Part shown: positions 49,521 to 58,603 of the stretch, piece after piece | Position numbering within the stretch: position 1 is the first letter of the stretch | How the letters are laid out: the number at the start of each line of letters is the position of its first letter | Source of the DNA: Cloacibacterium normanense | GTDB taxonomy: Bacteria > Bacteroidota > Bacteroidia > Flavobacteriales > Weeksellaceae | Assembly: GCF_003860565.1 (NCBI RefSeq) | Contig: NZ_CP034157.1 | Location: 248,001 to 312,000 of the forward strand | DNA: 64,000 nt | Direction of reading: 5' to 3' | Made by a program: the position numbers and the translations under genes | Notes under the pieces: generated by a model | What the model was told of the DNA's origin: nothing | Seen by the model: only the letters and a program-made list of their open reading frames with translations | The model's database searches: none

Positions 49521-51005
49521 TTAACCCTTAATAGAAGAGTAGATAAACTTCAACGAACTATTCACCATTTCTAAAACACCGCTTGGGAAAACTCCTAATA
49601 CGATTACCACAACAGCTAAACTTGCCAATACTACAAATTCTACATTAGAAATGTCTTTTAAGGTACTTACCACTCTTTCGTCACCGGTTCCAAACATGGC
49701 TTTTCCATACATTCTTAGTAGATAAACTGCGGCTAGAATAATAGTAAGACCTGCAAAAACGACTACCACTTTATCATAATCAAAAATAGATTTTAATAAA
49801 ATAAATTCGCCGATGAATCCATTCGTTAATGGAACTCCCATAGAACCAAGTAATAAAATCATGAAAAGCGTCGCAAATTTAGGAGCCGCTTTAGCGTAAC
49901 CTCCCATTTGTCTGATGTCTCTTGTTTTGAATTGTTTGATTAAAATATCAGCACAGTAGAACAAACCTACTACATTAATACCGTGTGCAAAAGTTTGAAC
50001 CAAAGCTCCTTGTGCTCCTTCGAAAGTGAAATTTCCTTGAGCGGTAAGAATAGCAGAAGCAAAAATACCTGCCACCATTAATCCTACGTGTGAAAGCGAT
50101 GAGTAAGCGATAATTTTCTTAATATCATGGTGTACAATTGCAATAAGCGCTCCGTAAACCACTCCTAGAATAGAAAGAATCATCACGACTTGTCCAGAAG
50201 TTCCGAGTAAAGCAGTTGGCGCAATTGGTAATAAATATCTTAAAACACCATAAATAGCCATTTTAAGCATGATACCAGAAAGCAACATCGTTCCTTGAGT
50301 AGGAGAGAAGGTGTAAGTGTCTGGTTGCCAATTGTGAAGTGGGAAAATCGGTAATTTTACAGCAAAAGCTAAGAAAATTAACCAGAAAACCACTACTTGT
50401 TGTACTTCGTTTAAGTTAGCGTTGTATAAATCTGTGAGTTCAAAAGATGCAGCATGGTTGTATACATAAATTAAACCAATGAACATAAATAATGAACCTA
50501 CAAAAGTATATACGAAAAACTTGGTGGTAACTTTAATTCTTTTTTCTTCGTCTCCCCAAAGTCCTGCGATGAACCAAATTGGGATAAGCGTTACTTCCCA
50601 GAAAACGTAGAATAATAATCCGTCTAGAGCAGTGAAAACACCTACTAAACCAAACTGCATTAATAGGATTAACGCGTAGAAATTATTATTGTATTTCTTG
50701 TTTTCATTGAAAGAAGAAAGAATAATTAATGGAACTAAAATGTTTGTTAATAATAACAAAAGCATACTCATTCCGTCTACACCGAAGTGTAATGTGCTTT
50801 TAATATAGGATGACCACGGTTTGATAATCTCAAATTGTAATGGAGAGTCTACCGTAGGTACATTATTAAATTGTGATAGCATGTAGAATGTTAAAAACAT
50901 CTGCACGAAAGCAATTCCTACTGCTAAATATTTGCTATTAGAGTTTCTAAACGCAAAAACCAATCCTGAACCAATTAAAGGTAAAAGTAACAGTGCTTCT
51001 AACAT
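49521..51005 (-). CDS. nuoM: NADH-quinone oxidoreductase subunit M
   Basis: A 494-residue antiporter-like subunit. Typical: FHFGVDGMSMLLLLLTN-like segment HFGVDGMSML, FWEVTLIPIWFIAGLWG (conserved Glu), FAVKLPIFPLHNWQPDTY (Lys), KKIIAYSSLSHVGLMVAG and the C-terminal Lys helix MGVPLTNGFIGEFIL. Lies 3 nt after nuoL. Confidence 0.94.
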   Translation of the reverse strand: MLEALLLLPLIGSGLVFAFRNSNSKYLAVGIAFVQMFLTFYMLSQFNNVPTVDSPLQFEIIKPWSSYIKSTLHFGVDGMSMLLLLLTNILVPLIILSSFNENKKYNNNFYALILLMQFGLVGVFTALDGLLFYVFWEVTLIPIWFIAGLWGDEEKRIKVTTKFFVYTFVGSLFMFIGLIYVYNHAASFELTDLYNANLNEVQQVVVFWLIFLAFAVKLPIFPLHNWQPDTYTFSPTQGTMLLSGIMLKMAIYGVLRYLLPIAPTALLGTSGQVVMILSILGVVYGALIAIVHHDIKKIIAYSSLSHVGLMVAGIFASAILTAQGNFTFEGAQGALVQTFAHGINVVGLFYCADILIKQFKTRDIRQMGGYAKAAPKFATLFMILLLGSMGVPLTNGFIGEFILLKSIFDYDKVVVVFAGLTIILAAVYLLRMYGKAMFGTGDERVVSTLKDISNVEFVVLASLAVVVIVLGVFPSGVLEMVNSSLKFIYSSIKG

Positions 51006-51008
51006 TTG

Positions 51009-52907
51009 CTATTGTAATAAAAAGTTAACAATTAAAATTAAACCGATTGCCAAAGACATAATGAGAACATAATTTTCTACATTACCGTTTTGGAATTTTT
51101 TAAACGCTCTTCCAGAATCTACTGCTCCGAAACCTACAAAATTGAAGAATCTATCCATCAGTTTATCAAACATTCTGGTGCCTTTTCCAAGACCTTCTAC
51201 AGGTTTCACAACCGTAGCATTATAAAGTTCGTCTATTAATAATTTTTTAGCTGAAAGTCTTTCCCAGCCTTTATAATTTTCTTCTGGTTGAGCCATTTTG
51301 TTTTTAGTAACATAAATGTTTCTTACGATGAAGAATACCGCTGCTACCATTACTAAGGTAATCGCCAAAAGAATCATTTCAATATTAAATGGAACTTCTG
51401 CATGTTTAGCTCCATATACGTAAAGTGGTTCTAGCCAATGTGCTAAATTTTGGTATTCACCATGACCTATAAAATGAGGTAAATTAATGAAACCTCCTAC
51501 CACTGATAATACAGCTAATACTACTAATGGTAAAGTCATAGAGATAGGACTTTCGTGTAAATGATGTTTTTGTTCTTCTGTTCCTCTGAAATTTCCAAAG
51601 AAGGTTAAGAATAACAATCTAAACATGTAAATTCCAGTTAATGCAGCACTGAACAATGTTAAGCCCCAAATTATTGGAGATTTTGCCCAAAGTGCCACTA
51701 AAATTTCGTCTTTAGAAATCATACCAGACAATGGCGGAATTCCAGCGATTGCAAGTGTTCCGATTAAGAACGTCCAATAGGTTACAGGAATTTTAGATTT
51801 TAAGCCTCCCATAAATCTCATATCTTGTTCTCCACTCATGGCGTGAATTACTGAACCAGCACCTAAGAATAACAATGCTTTGAAGAAAGCGTGCGTCATT
51901 AAGTGGAACATAGCAGAAGTATAAGCTTCTACACCTAGTGCTATAAACATAAGACCTAACTGAGAAACAGTAGAGTAAGCTAACACTTTTTTGATATCAT
52001 TTTGTCTTAAACCGATGAATGCTGCAATTAATGAAGTTGCAAGACCTATTACAAGAATAAAGTCTAAAGTACTCGGTGAAAGATGATATAAGAAATTAGA
52101 ACGTACTACTAAATAAATACCAGCCGTAACCATGGTAGCCGCGTGAATTAACGCAGAAACTGGGGTAGGACCAGCCATCGCATCTGGTAGCCAAGTAAAT
52201 AAAGGAATCTGTGCAGATTTACCCATAGCTCCAATGAATAAACTTAGCGTGATAAACATAATCACTACTCCGTCAAATTCAAATTTTGAAGCGTTTTGTG
52301 CTACAGAAAGATAATCTAGTGCATTGGTTTGTGAAGCGATTAGGAAAATACCAATCAATAAACCAAGGTCACCAATTCTGTTCATAATGAAAGCTTTTCT
52401 AGCAGCTTTACCATATTCTGTATTTTCGTACCAGAAACCAATCAGTAAGTAAGAACAAAGACCTACACCTTCCCAACCGATGAAAAGAATAAGGTAATTG
52501 CTTCCCATTACCAAAAGAAGCATGGAGAAAATAAATAAATTCAGATAAGTAAAAAACTTGTAGAAACCTTTGTCATGGCTCATATAACCAATAGAGTACA
52601 AGTGAATTAAAGAACCAATTCCCGTAACAATCATCATCATCATTAATGATAATTGGTCTATTTGGAACCCGAAATTCACCTGAATTCCACCAATGGTGAA
52701 CCATTCAAATGCTTTTACAATAACTGGTGTTCCGTTTGCAGGAAAACCTATAAAAATACTTACAGAAATTAGAAAAGCCGCGAATACTACTAAAGTAGCT
52801 AATCCGCCAACTAAAGCTTTTGGTAAGCGCTTTCCGAATAATCCGTTGATTACAAATCCAATTAAAGGAAGTAAAACGATTGCGTATACTAAATTTTCCA
52901 TCTGCAT
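51009..52907 (-). CDS. nuoL: NADH-quinone oxidoreductase subunit L
   Basis: A 632-residue subunit, the largest antiporter-like one, with the lateral amphipathic helix near the C-terminus. Segments: GWEGVGLCSYLLIGFWY, GAMGKSAQIPLFTWLPDAMAG, PVSALIHAATMVTAGIYLVVR, KKVLAYSTVSQLGLM. The first ATG (52907) shares one base with the nuoK stop; an ATG two codons later (52901) is equally possible. Confidence 0.95.
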   Translation of the reverse strand: MQMENLVYAIVLLPLIGFVINGLFGKRLPKALVGGLATLVVFAAFLISVSIFIGFPANGTPVIVKAFEWFTIGGIQVNFGFQIDQLSLMMMMIVTGIGSLIHLYSIGYMSHDKGFYKFFTYLNLFIFSMLLLVMGSNYLILFIGWEGVGLCSYLLIGFWYENTEYGKAARKAFIMNRIGDLGLLIGIFLIASQTNALDYLSVAQNASKFEFDGVVIMFITLSLFIGAMGKSAQIPLFTWLPDAMAGPTPVSALIHAATMVTAGIYLVVRSNFLYHLSPSTLDFILVIGLATSLIAAFIGLRQNDIKKVLAYSTVSQLGLMFIALGVEAYTSAMFHLMTHAFFKALLFLGAGSVIHAMSGEQDMRFMGGLKSKIPVTYWTFLIGTLAIAGIPPLSGMISKDEILVALWAKSPIIWGLTLFSAALTGIYMFRLLFLTFFGNFRGTEEQKHHLHESPISMTLPLVVLAVLSVVGGFINLPHFIGHGEYQNLAHWLEPLYVYGAKHAEVPFNIEMILLAITLVMVAAVFFIVRNIYVTKNKMAQPEENYKGWERLSAKKLLIDELYNATVVKPVEGLGKGTRMFDKLMDRFFNFVGFGAVDSGRAFKKFQNGNVENYVLIMSLAIGLILIVNFLLQ

Positions 52908-53233
52908 TATCCTTTTAATTTGTTAAAAATACTTACATCTACATTTCTGGTATTTCTATACATCATAGTGATAATCGCTAGACCTACCGCAACTTCTGCA
53001 GCAGCCACTACCATGATAAAGAATACCAAAATTTGTCCGTGTCCATCTCCTTTATAAGCAGAAAATGCAGCCAAAAGTAGATTTACAGAATTAAGCATTA
53101 ATTCTACACATCCTAAAATGATGATGGCATTTTTACGAACGAGAACTCCTAAAACTCCTAAACAAAACAATGTAGTACTTAAAATGATGTACCAATTGAG
53201 CGGTATGTTTTGTAAAAATGAATTGACTTCCAT
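52907..53233 (-). CDS. nuoK: NADH-quinone oxidoreductase subunit K
   Basis: A 108-residue three-helix subunit. GCVELMLNSVNLLLAAF carries the conserved membrane Glu, and VVAAAEVAVGLAI the second one. The start at 53233 (NSFLQNIPLNWYIILS) is preferred over a non-ATG codon at 53257, which would overlap the end of nuoJ. Four bases separate it from the nuoJ stop. Confidence 0.94.
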   Translation of the reverse strand: MEVNSFLQNIPLNWYIILSTTLFCLGVLGVLVRKNAIIILGCVELMLNSVNLLLAAFSAYKGDGHGQILVFFIMVVAAAEVAVGLAIITMMYRNTRNVDVSIFNKLKG

Positions 53234-53237
53234 AATT

Positions 53238-53731
53238 CTATAAATCTTTTTTACCAATTAATACTGCGCTTACAATACCTGCTAAAATCAGGATAGAAGC
53301 GAGTTCGAATGGTAATACATATTCGTTAAACAATAATTTTCCAAGGTTTTTAGTCAAACCGATGCTGCTATCAATATTTTGAACAACATTCGATTGAGAA
53401 AGACCTTTATAAGCTCCTAACATTCCACGAAAAGGATTCCGGCAGAAAAAATACCGATAAATTTCGTAAGGTTTTGTTTTTTGCTTTCGTCTTTAGCATT
53501 AAGATTAAGCATCATTAATACATAAAGGAATAACACCATGATGGCTCCTGTATACACGATAATTTGTACAATTCCTAAGAACTGCGCATTCAGTAAAACA
53601 TATAATGCGGCAATGCTAAAAAAAGTAACAATTAATGATAAAATTGCATACAAAGGATTTCTTGCAAATACAAAGTAAACAGCACTTGCAACCGCTACTA
53701 AAGCGATAAAAAAGAATAAGAACTGTTCCAT
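53238..53731 (-). pseudogene. nuoJ: NADH-quinone oxidoreductase subunit J with apparent -1 frameshift
   Basis: Two overlapping frames together make one NuoJ. Residues 1-104 (FVFARNPLYAILSLIVTFFS, QIIVYTGAIMVLFLYVLMML) end in an abnormal FVEC and stop; the rest (MLGAYKGLSQ ... FELASILILAGIVSAVLIG) is in another frame. Adding one G to the GG at 53425-53426 (complement) gives FVGMLGAYKG and a normal 164-residue subunit. All other nuo genes are intact, so a sequencing or assembly error is a real alternative to a true mutation. Confidence 0.88.
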
Positions 53732-54286
53732 TTATTTAAGAGCTTTTTTTTGTGATTCTGTTTGTCTTTCAGAAATATCTATTCTATTTTCCATGCTTTC
53801 TACCAAAAGATCTTTGCCGTAGATAAATGAGCCTCTGTTTTGTTCTGGTTTTACAATTCTATCGGTAAGATAAATTGCAGATTTAGGACAAGCTTCTTCG
53901 CATAATCCACAGAAGATACATCTTAGCATATTGATTTCATATACTTCGGCATATTTTTCTTCTCTGTAAAGATGTTTTTGCTCTTTGGTACGTTCTCCCG
54001 CAGTCATGGTAATGGCTTCAGCTGGACAAGCTACCGCACATAATCCACAAGCCGTACATCTTTCTCTGCCTTCATCATCACGCTTCAGAACGTGTAATCC
54101 ACGATAAATTTTAGAAAATTCTCTTTGCTCTTCAGGATAGCTTACCGTAGGTAGTTTCCCAGTAAGAGTCATTATCGCATGTTTTCCGGTAATTCCCATT
54201 CCTTTGATGATTGCAGGGAGATAAATTTTCTCTGCAAAAGTCATCTTTTTGTTAGAAGCTACCTTTGATCTATTGGTTAGTTTCAT
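53732..54286 (-). CDS. nuoI: NADH-quinone oxidoreductase subunit I
   Basis: A 184-residue ferredoxin-like subunit with two 4Fe-4S motifs, CTACGLCAVACP and CIFCGLCEEACP, forming clusters N6a and N6b, which pass electrons towards NuoB. The start at 54286 is chosen since the in-frame extension to 54337 runs through a heptamer repeat. Its stop directly adjoins the nuoJ start. Confidence 0.94.
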   Translation of the reverse strand: MKLTNRSKVASNKKMTFAEKIYLPAIIKGMGITGKHAIMTLTGKLPTVSYPEEQREFSKIYRGLHVLKRDDEGRERCTACGLCAVACPAEAITMTAGERTKEQKHLYREEKYAEVYEINMLRCIFCGLCEEACPKSAIYLTDRIVKPEQNRGSFIYGKDLLVESMENRIDISERQTESQKKALK

Positions 54287-54293
54287 ATAAATT

Positions 54294-54321
54294 AGATTTG
54301 AGATGTGAGATTTGAGATGAG
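54294..54321. repeat. Heptamer-period repeat before nuoI
   Basis: AGATTTG, AGATGTG, AGATTTG, AGATGAG, ending 7 nt from the nuoI start. Confidence 0.7.
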
Positions 54322-54398
54322 ATTTTTCTCTACTCAAACTTTATCTTAAATTTTTAATTTTTTTTAATTTCAAATTTCAAATAATCAATTTCAAATGA

Positions 54399-55448
54399 TT
54401 AAATCCATTGATAATGTTGGTTCAAAAGAACTAAAGCTCCAGTTACCAACAAGTTTACTAATGCAAGCGGAATTAATGATTTCCAGCCAAGGTGCATTAA
54501 TTGGTCATATCTAAATCTTGGTAAAGTCCATCTAATCCACATAAAGGTAAGGATTACGGCAATGGTTTTAGCCAAGAATGCTAAAATACTTGCAATTCCA
54601 GCAGCATTTTCTCCCCAGTTTTCACCAATCCATGCTAATCCTGGGAAATTGTAACTTCCTAAGAAAAGGGTAGTGATTAATGCCGAAGAAATGAACATAT
54701 TTACATATTCTCCAAACATATATAATCCTAATTTCATTGCAGAATATTCTGTATGGAAACCTCCTACTAATTCGGTTTCACATTCTGGCAAATCAAAAGG
54801 ATGTCGGTTACATTCTGCTAATGCAGCTACAAAGAAGATGATAAATGCTAATGGTTGGAAGAAAATATTCCATTTCATACCATACCATCCACTTTGAGAT
54901 TCTGCAATTACCTTAAGGTCTAGAGAACTGTTCATCATGATAATAGCCAATAGAGATAGCCCCATTGCTAATTCGTAAGAAATCATTTGAGATGAAGCTC
55001 TAATTGCTCCGATTAATGAATATTTATTGTTAGAAGCCCAGCCTCCAATCATAATTCCGTAAACACCGATAGAAACCATTCCCATTAAATAGAGAACACC
55101 TACATCTAGATTGGCTACTTGTAAATCAAAAGATTGTCCGCCAATATTTAGAGATTTTCCCCAAGGAATTACAGCTCCGGTAATAAGTGAAATAAACATT
55201 ACTAAACCAGGCCCGAAGAAAAATAAGAATTTTTCTGCTTTTTCTGGGATAAAGTCTTCTTTGAAGAAGAATTTTCCACCGTCAGCTAATGGCTGAAGTA
55301 AACCGAATTTCCAGGTTCTGTTGGGACCAATTCTGTCTTGCATAATGGCAGCCACCTTTCTCTCTGCCCAAGTAGAATAGGCTGCTACAGCCATAGATAG
55401 GGCGAAAAGTGATACTACAAGTATTGTTTTGAAAAGTATTAAATCCAT
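54399..55448 (-). CDS. nuoH: NADH-quinone oxidoreductase subunit H
   Basis: A 349-residue membrane subunit lining the quinone-entry chamber. Diagnostic: STWAERKVAAIMQDRIGPNR, LLQPLADGGKFFFKEDF, ALAECNRHPFDLPECETELVGGF with its acidic loop, and RFRYDQLMHLGWK. A perfect heptamer repeat precedes the start. Confidence 0.95.
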   Translation of the reverse strand: MDLILFKTILVVSLFALSMAVAAYSTWAERKVAAIMQDRIGPNRTWKFGLLQPLADGGKFFFKEDFIPEKAEKFLFFFGPGLVMFISLITGAVIPWGKSLNIGGQSFDLQVANLDVGVLYLMGMVSIGVYGIMIGGWASNNKYSLIGAIRASSQMISYELAMGLSLLAIIMMNSSLDLKVIAESQSGWYGMKWNIFFQPLAFIIFFVAALAECNRHPFDLPECETELVGGFHTEYSAMKLGLYMFGEYVNMFISSALITTLFLGSYNFPGLAWIGENWGENAAGIASILAFLAKTIAVILTFMWIRWTLPRFRYDQLMHLGWKSLIPLALVNLLVTGALVLLNQHYQWI

Positions 55449-55457
55449 TTCTTTATG

Positions 55458-55492
55458 AGATTTTAGATTTTAGATTTTAGATTTTAGATTTT
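55458..55492. repeat. Heptamer tandem repeat (AGATTTT)5 before nuoH
   Basis: Five perfect AGATTTT units followed by GAGAATC, ending 9 nt from the nuoH start. This is the most regular copy in the window. Confidence 0.85.
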
Positions 55493-55523
55493 GAGAATCT
55501 TTAACCATTCATCTTTCTCCAAA

Positions 55524-56528
55524 TTATTCTAAATTATCTTTTTTGCTAATTTCTTTAGCGGTTTCATATTCTAATTTTTCCACTTCAGCATCTTCTGGTT
55601 TCTGATAGTGGTTTAGAGAAATTACAGAATGTCTGCTGATGTGTCTTGGTCCTTCTATGTTCCAGTGTTTTACGTCTTTTTTCTCGAATCTACATTCGTT
55701 GCAGATAAATTCTTCTACTTCTCCGTATTGGTCTTTTCTGGCAGTTACTCTTACGATTTCGTCTCCTTTCATCCAAAGAACTGCTTTACCAGAACATTTA
55801 GAACAAGTACAAGTAGCGTCTACTGGTTTTGTAAACCAAACTCTGCTTGCAAATCTTGCTGTTCTATCTGTTAATGCTCCTACTGGACAAACGTCTATTA
55901 CGTTCCCAATAAAATCATTATCTAAAGCTTTATTAAGATAAGTAGAGATTTCTGCATGCTCACCTCTGAAAAGAATTCCGTGTTCACGAGTATTCGTCAA
56001 TTGGTTAGCTACCAAAACGCATCTTGCACACAAGATACATCTGTTCATGTTCAGCTTAATGTTTGGTCCTAAATCATCAGCATCATACGTATTTTTTTCA
56101 AAATCATTTCTGGTTTGCTGAAGACCATGTTCGTAACCTAAATCTTGAAGGTGACATTCACCAGCTTGGTCACAAATAGGGCAATCTAGTGGGTGATTGA
56201 GTAAAAGGAATTCTGTAACGGCTTTTCTTGCTTCTTGCGTTTTTTCAGAAGTAAGGTTTTTCACTTCCATACCGTCCATTACTGTGGTTCTACAGCTTGC
56301 CACTAATTTTGGCATAGGACGAGGATCTGCTTCAGAACCTTTAGAAACTTCTACTAAACAAGTTCTGCATCTACCACCACTGTTTTCTAATTTGCTGTAA
56401 TAACACATTGCCGGAGGAACAGATTTTCCACCAATCTGGCGCGCTGCGTTTAGAATGGTAGTACCTGGTTCTACTTCCGTAGTTTGTCCGTCAATGGTTA
56501 CTTTAAATTTTTTAATTTCTTCGCTCAT
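55524..56528 (-). CDS. nuoG: NADH-quinone oxidoreductase subunit G, short form
   Basis: A 334-residue Fe-S subunit. Cluster motifs: N1b in CYYSKLENSGGRCRTC, then HPLDCPICDQAGECHLQDLGYEH (His-plus-Cys site), CILCARCV, VCPVGAL, and CTCSKC ... CNEC in the first part of the molybdopterin-type region. The chain ends there, so the large Mo-cofactor-like domain of NuoG from E. coli (about 900 residues) is absent. Both neighbours are intact, so this is a natural short form, not a truncation; it appears usual in Flavobacteriia. Confidence 0.9.
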   Translation of the reverse strand: MSEEIKKFKVTIDGQTTEVEPGTTILNAARQIGGKSVPPAMCYYSKLENSGGRCRTCLVEVSKGSEADPRPMPKLVASCRTTVMDGMEVKNLTSEKTQEARKAVTEFLLLNHPLDCPICDQAGECHLQDLGYEHGLQQTRNDFEKNTYDADDLGPNIKLNMNRCILCARCVLVANQLTNTREHGILFRGEHAEISTYLNKALDNDFIGNVIDVCPVGALTDRTARFASRVWFTKPVDATCTCSKCSGKAVLWMKGDEIVRVTARKDQYGEVEEFICNECRFEKKDVKHWNIEGPRHISRHSVISLNHYQKPEDAEVEKLEYETAKEISKKDNLE

Positions 56529-56573
56529 TTCTATGTATTATGAATTAAGCTTTAGCTTTATTAATGTCTAATA

Positions 56574-57926
56574 TTATTGTTTTTCAACTACCGGAAGTGG
56601 ATCTGCATAATGTGCAATTCCATAATTTCTGGTTAAGCATTCTGGATTATTGATATGCCATTCGAATTCATCTCTAAAATGACGAATTGCTGCTGCTACA
56701 GGCCAAGCTGCTGCATCTCCTAATGGACAAATGGTATTTCCTTCAATTTTTCTCTGAATATCCCATAGCAAGTCGATATCTTTCATTTCGCCTTGTCCTG
56801 ATTCTATTTTTTTCAGAATTTTATACATCCATCCAGTTCCTTCACGGCAAGGTGTACATTGTCCGCAACTTTCGTGGTTGTAGAAATGAGCTAAGGTCAT
56901 GGTGTGTTTTACCACACATTGGTCTTCATCTAAAACAATGAAACCACCAGAACCCATCATGGTTCCTGTAGCGAAACCACCATCAGAAAGAGATTCGTAG
57001 TTCATGTATCTTGGTTCGCCTGAAGCTGTTTTAAGCAATAAATTTGCTGGAACAATTGGAACTGAAGAACCTCCAGGAATACATGCTTTTAATTTTTTAC
57101 CATTCGGAATTCCTCCACAATATTCATCAGAGTAGATAAATTCTTCTACGGTGATGGTCATATCTATTTCGTAAACTCCTGGTTTATTGATGTTTCCGCA
57201 AGCGGAAATTAATTTAGTACCTGTAGAACGACCTACGCCAATTTTAGCGTATTCTGCTCCTGTAATATCTATAATTGGAACTACTGCAGCGATGGTTTCT
57301 ACGTTATTTACCACAGTTGGACATTGCCAAAGACCTTTTACCGCAGGGAAAGGTGGTTTTAATCTAGGATTTCCACGTTTTCCTTCTAGTGATTCTAGAA
57401 GTGCAGTTTCTTCTCCACAGATATAAGCACCAGCTCCTCTCTGAACATAGATTTCTAAATCGAAACCACTGCCTAAAATATTTTTCCCTAGGAAACCTGC
57501 TTTTTTAGCTTCGTCAATTGCTTGTTCTAAAATATCTGGAATCCATGCATATTCTCCTCTGGTGTAGATGTAAGAAGTATTAGAACCTAATGCATAAGAT
57601 GCGATAATCATTCCTTCAATCAAAAGATGAGGAATAAACTCCATCAAATATCTGTCTTTGAAAGTTCCAGGTTCTGATTCGTCTGCATTTACAACCAAAT
57701 ATCTAGGCACACCTTCTGGTTTTGCTAGGAAGCTCCATTTCATTCCTGTAGGGAAACCAGCACCACCACGACCTCTAAGACCAGAAGTTTTTACTTCTTC
57801 TACAATTTGGTCTGGAGTCATTTTCAATGCTTTTTCTACAGACTGGTAACCTCCATGTTCTCTGTAAGTATCAAAATATCTGATACCTTCTATGTGTGCG
57901 TTTTTAAGTAAAAGTTTTTTACTCAT
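56574..57926 (-). CDS. nuoF: NADH-quinone oxidoreductase subunit F
   Basis: A 450-residue subunit holding FMN, the NADH site and cluster N3. Segments: SGLRGRGGAGFPTGMKWSF (NADH), NADESEPGTFKDRYLME (FMN), RGAGAYICGEETALLESLEG, and ESCGQCTPCREGTGW ... NTICPLGDAA (4Fe-4S). Normally nuoF follows nuoE directly; here a two-gene ATPase/TOPRIM cassette separates them. Confidence 0.95.
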   Translation of the reverse strand: MSKKLLLKNAHIEGIRYFDTYREHGGYQSVEKALKMTPDQIVEEVKTSGLRGRGGAGFPTGMKWSFLAKPEGVPRYLVVNADESEPGTFKDRYLMEFIPHLLIEGMIIASYALGSNTSYIYTRGEYAWIPDILEQAIDEAKKAGFLGKNILGSGFDLEIYVQRGAGAYICGEETALLESLEGKRGNPRLKPPFPAVKGLWQCPTVVNNVETIAAVVPIIDITGAEYAKIGVGRSTGTKLISACGNINKPGVYEIDMTITVEEFIYSDEYCGGIPNGKKLKACIPGGSSVPIVPANLLLKTASGEPRYMNYESLSDGGFATGTMMGSGGFIVLDEDQCVVKHTMTLAHFYNHESCGQCTPCREGTGWMYKILKKIESGQGEMKDIDLLWDIQRKIEGNTICPLGDAAAWPVAAAIRHFRDEFEWHINNPECLTRNYGIAHYADPLPVVEKQ

Positions 57927-57935
57927 TTTTCTATA

Positions 57936-57970
57936 CTTTTGGCAATTCGCTTTTAGCTTATTGCTTTATT
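57936..57970. repeat. Heptamer-period repeat before nuoF
   Basis: CTTTTGG, CAATTCG, CTTTTAG, CTTATTG, CTTTATT, ending 9 nt from the nuoF start and 2 nt from the inserted TOPRIM gene. Confidence 0.65.
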
Positions 57971-57972
57971 AA

Positions 57973-58602
57973 TTAATTTACTTTTAAATATTTATCTAAA
58001 AACTCTTTCAAATTTTTGAGGTATAAATTATTTTCACAATCTAAATCCCAAAGTTTACTATCCTTAAAATCTCTACCAGAATCTTTACAATTATCTTTGT
58101 TTTCGATTAATGCTTCATGGTAAAGATATACTTTAGATTTTTTTGCAGGAATCATGTAACTTTTATTCTTGTCTAACAAACATTTTTCGAAACTGTTCCA
58201 ACAATCAAAAATATCTGAATTTTCTTTGTTTATAATTTTTTCAAAAAAATCTTCAACTTCTCCTTTTTCTTCTATATTATTTGGGAAAATATATTTATCA
58301 TAATTTTTCCAATTCCATTCCAACATTAAATCATCAATAAATTTTTCAGTTTTTTCTTTACCAGCTTTTTCAGCTGTTTTTTCATCATCTGCATCAAGAA
58401 AAATTAATGAGGTGAATTCAAATAATTCTTCTGTTATTTTATTTTTCAAATTTTTAAGATTTGTCCAACCTCCTAAATTATGTATAATTTCATTTTTTTT
58501 CAATTGCTTATCAGAAATTTCTATATCATAGTTTAGAAAAATGAAATCTCTTAAAAATCTTTGGTCAGAAACTCCCTCACAAAATATCCTAATATTTTCC
58601 AT
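57973..58602 (-). CDS. TOPRIM-like nuclease-type protein (DUF3226-like)
   Basis: A 209-residue acidic protein with a TOPRIM pattern: conserved Glu9 (RIFCEGVSDQRFL), the DxD motif Asp70-Asp72 (SLIFLDADDE), and IFPNNIEEKGEVEDFFEKI, which matches the DUF3226 end motif. OLD-type nucleases, RloB and AriB use the same fold. The start at 58602 leaves one base after the ATPase stop; an upstream alternative (58629) would overlap it. The gene is much AT-richer than the nuo genes (one sampled 60-base line is 25% G+C). Together with the ATPase it is probably an anti-phage module; no such role is proven. Confidence 0.75.
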   Translation of the reverse strand: MENIRIFCEGVSDQRFLRDFIFLNYDIEISDKQLKKNEIIHNLGGWTNLKNLKNKITEELFEFTSLIFLDADDEKTAEKAGKEKTEKFIDDLMLEWNWKNYDKYIFPNNIEEKGEVEDFFEKIINKENSDIFDCWNSFEKCLLDKNKSYMIPAKKSKVYLYHEALIENKDNCKDSGRDFKDSKLWDLDCENNLYLKNLKEFLDKYLKVN

Positions 58603-58603
58603 T

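Noticed and set aside
55524..56528. NuoG as a truncated pseudogene
   Set aside because: All cluster motifs are intact and it ends cleanly before nuoH; short NuoG seems normal in this group.
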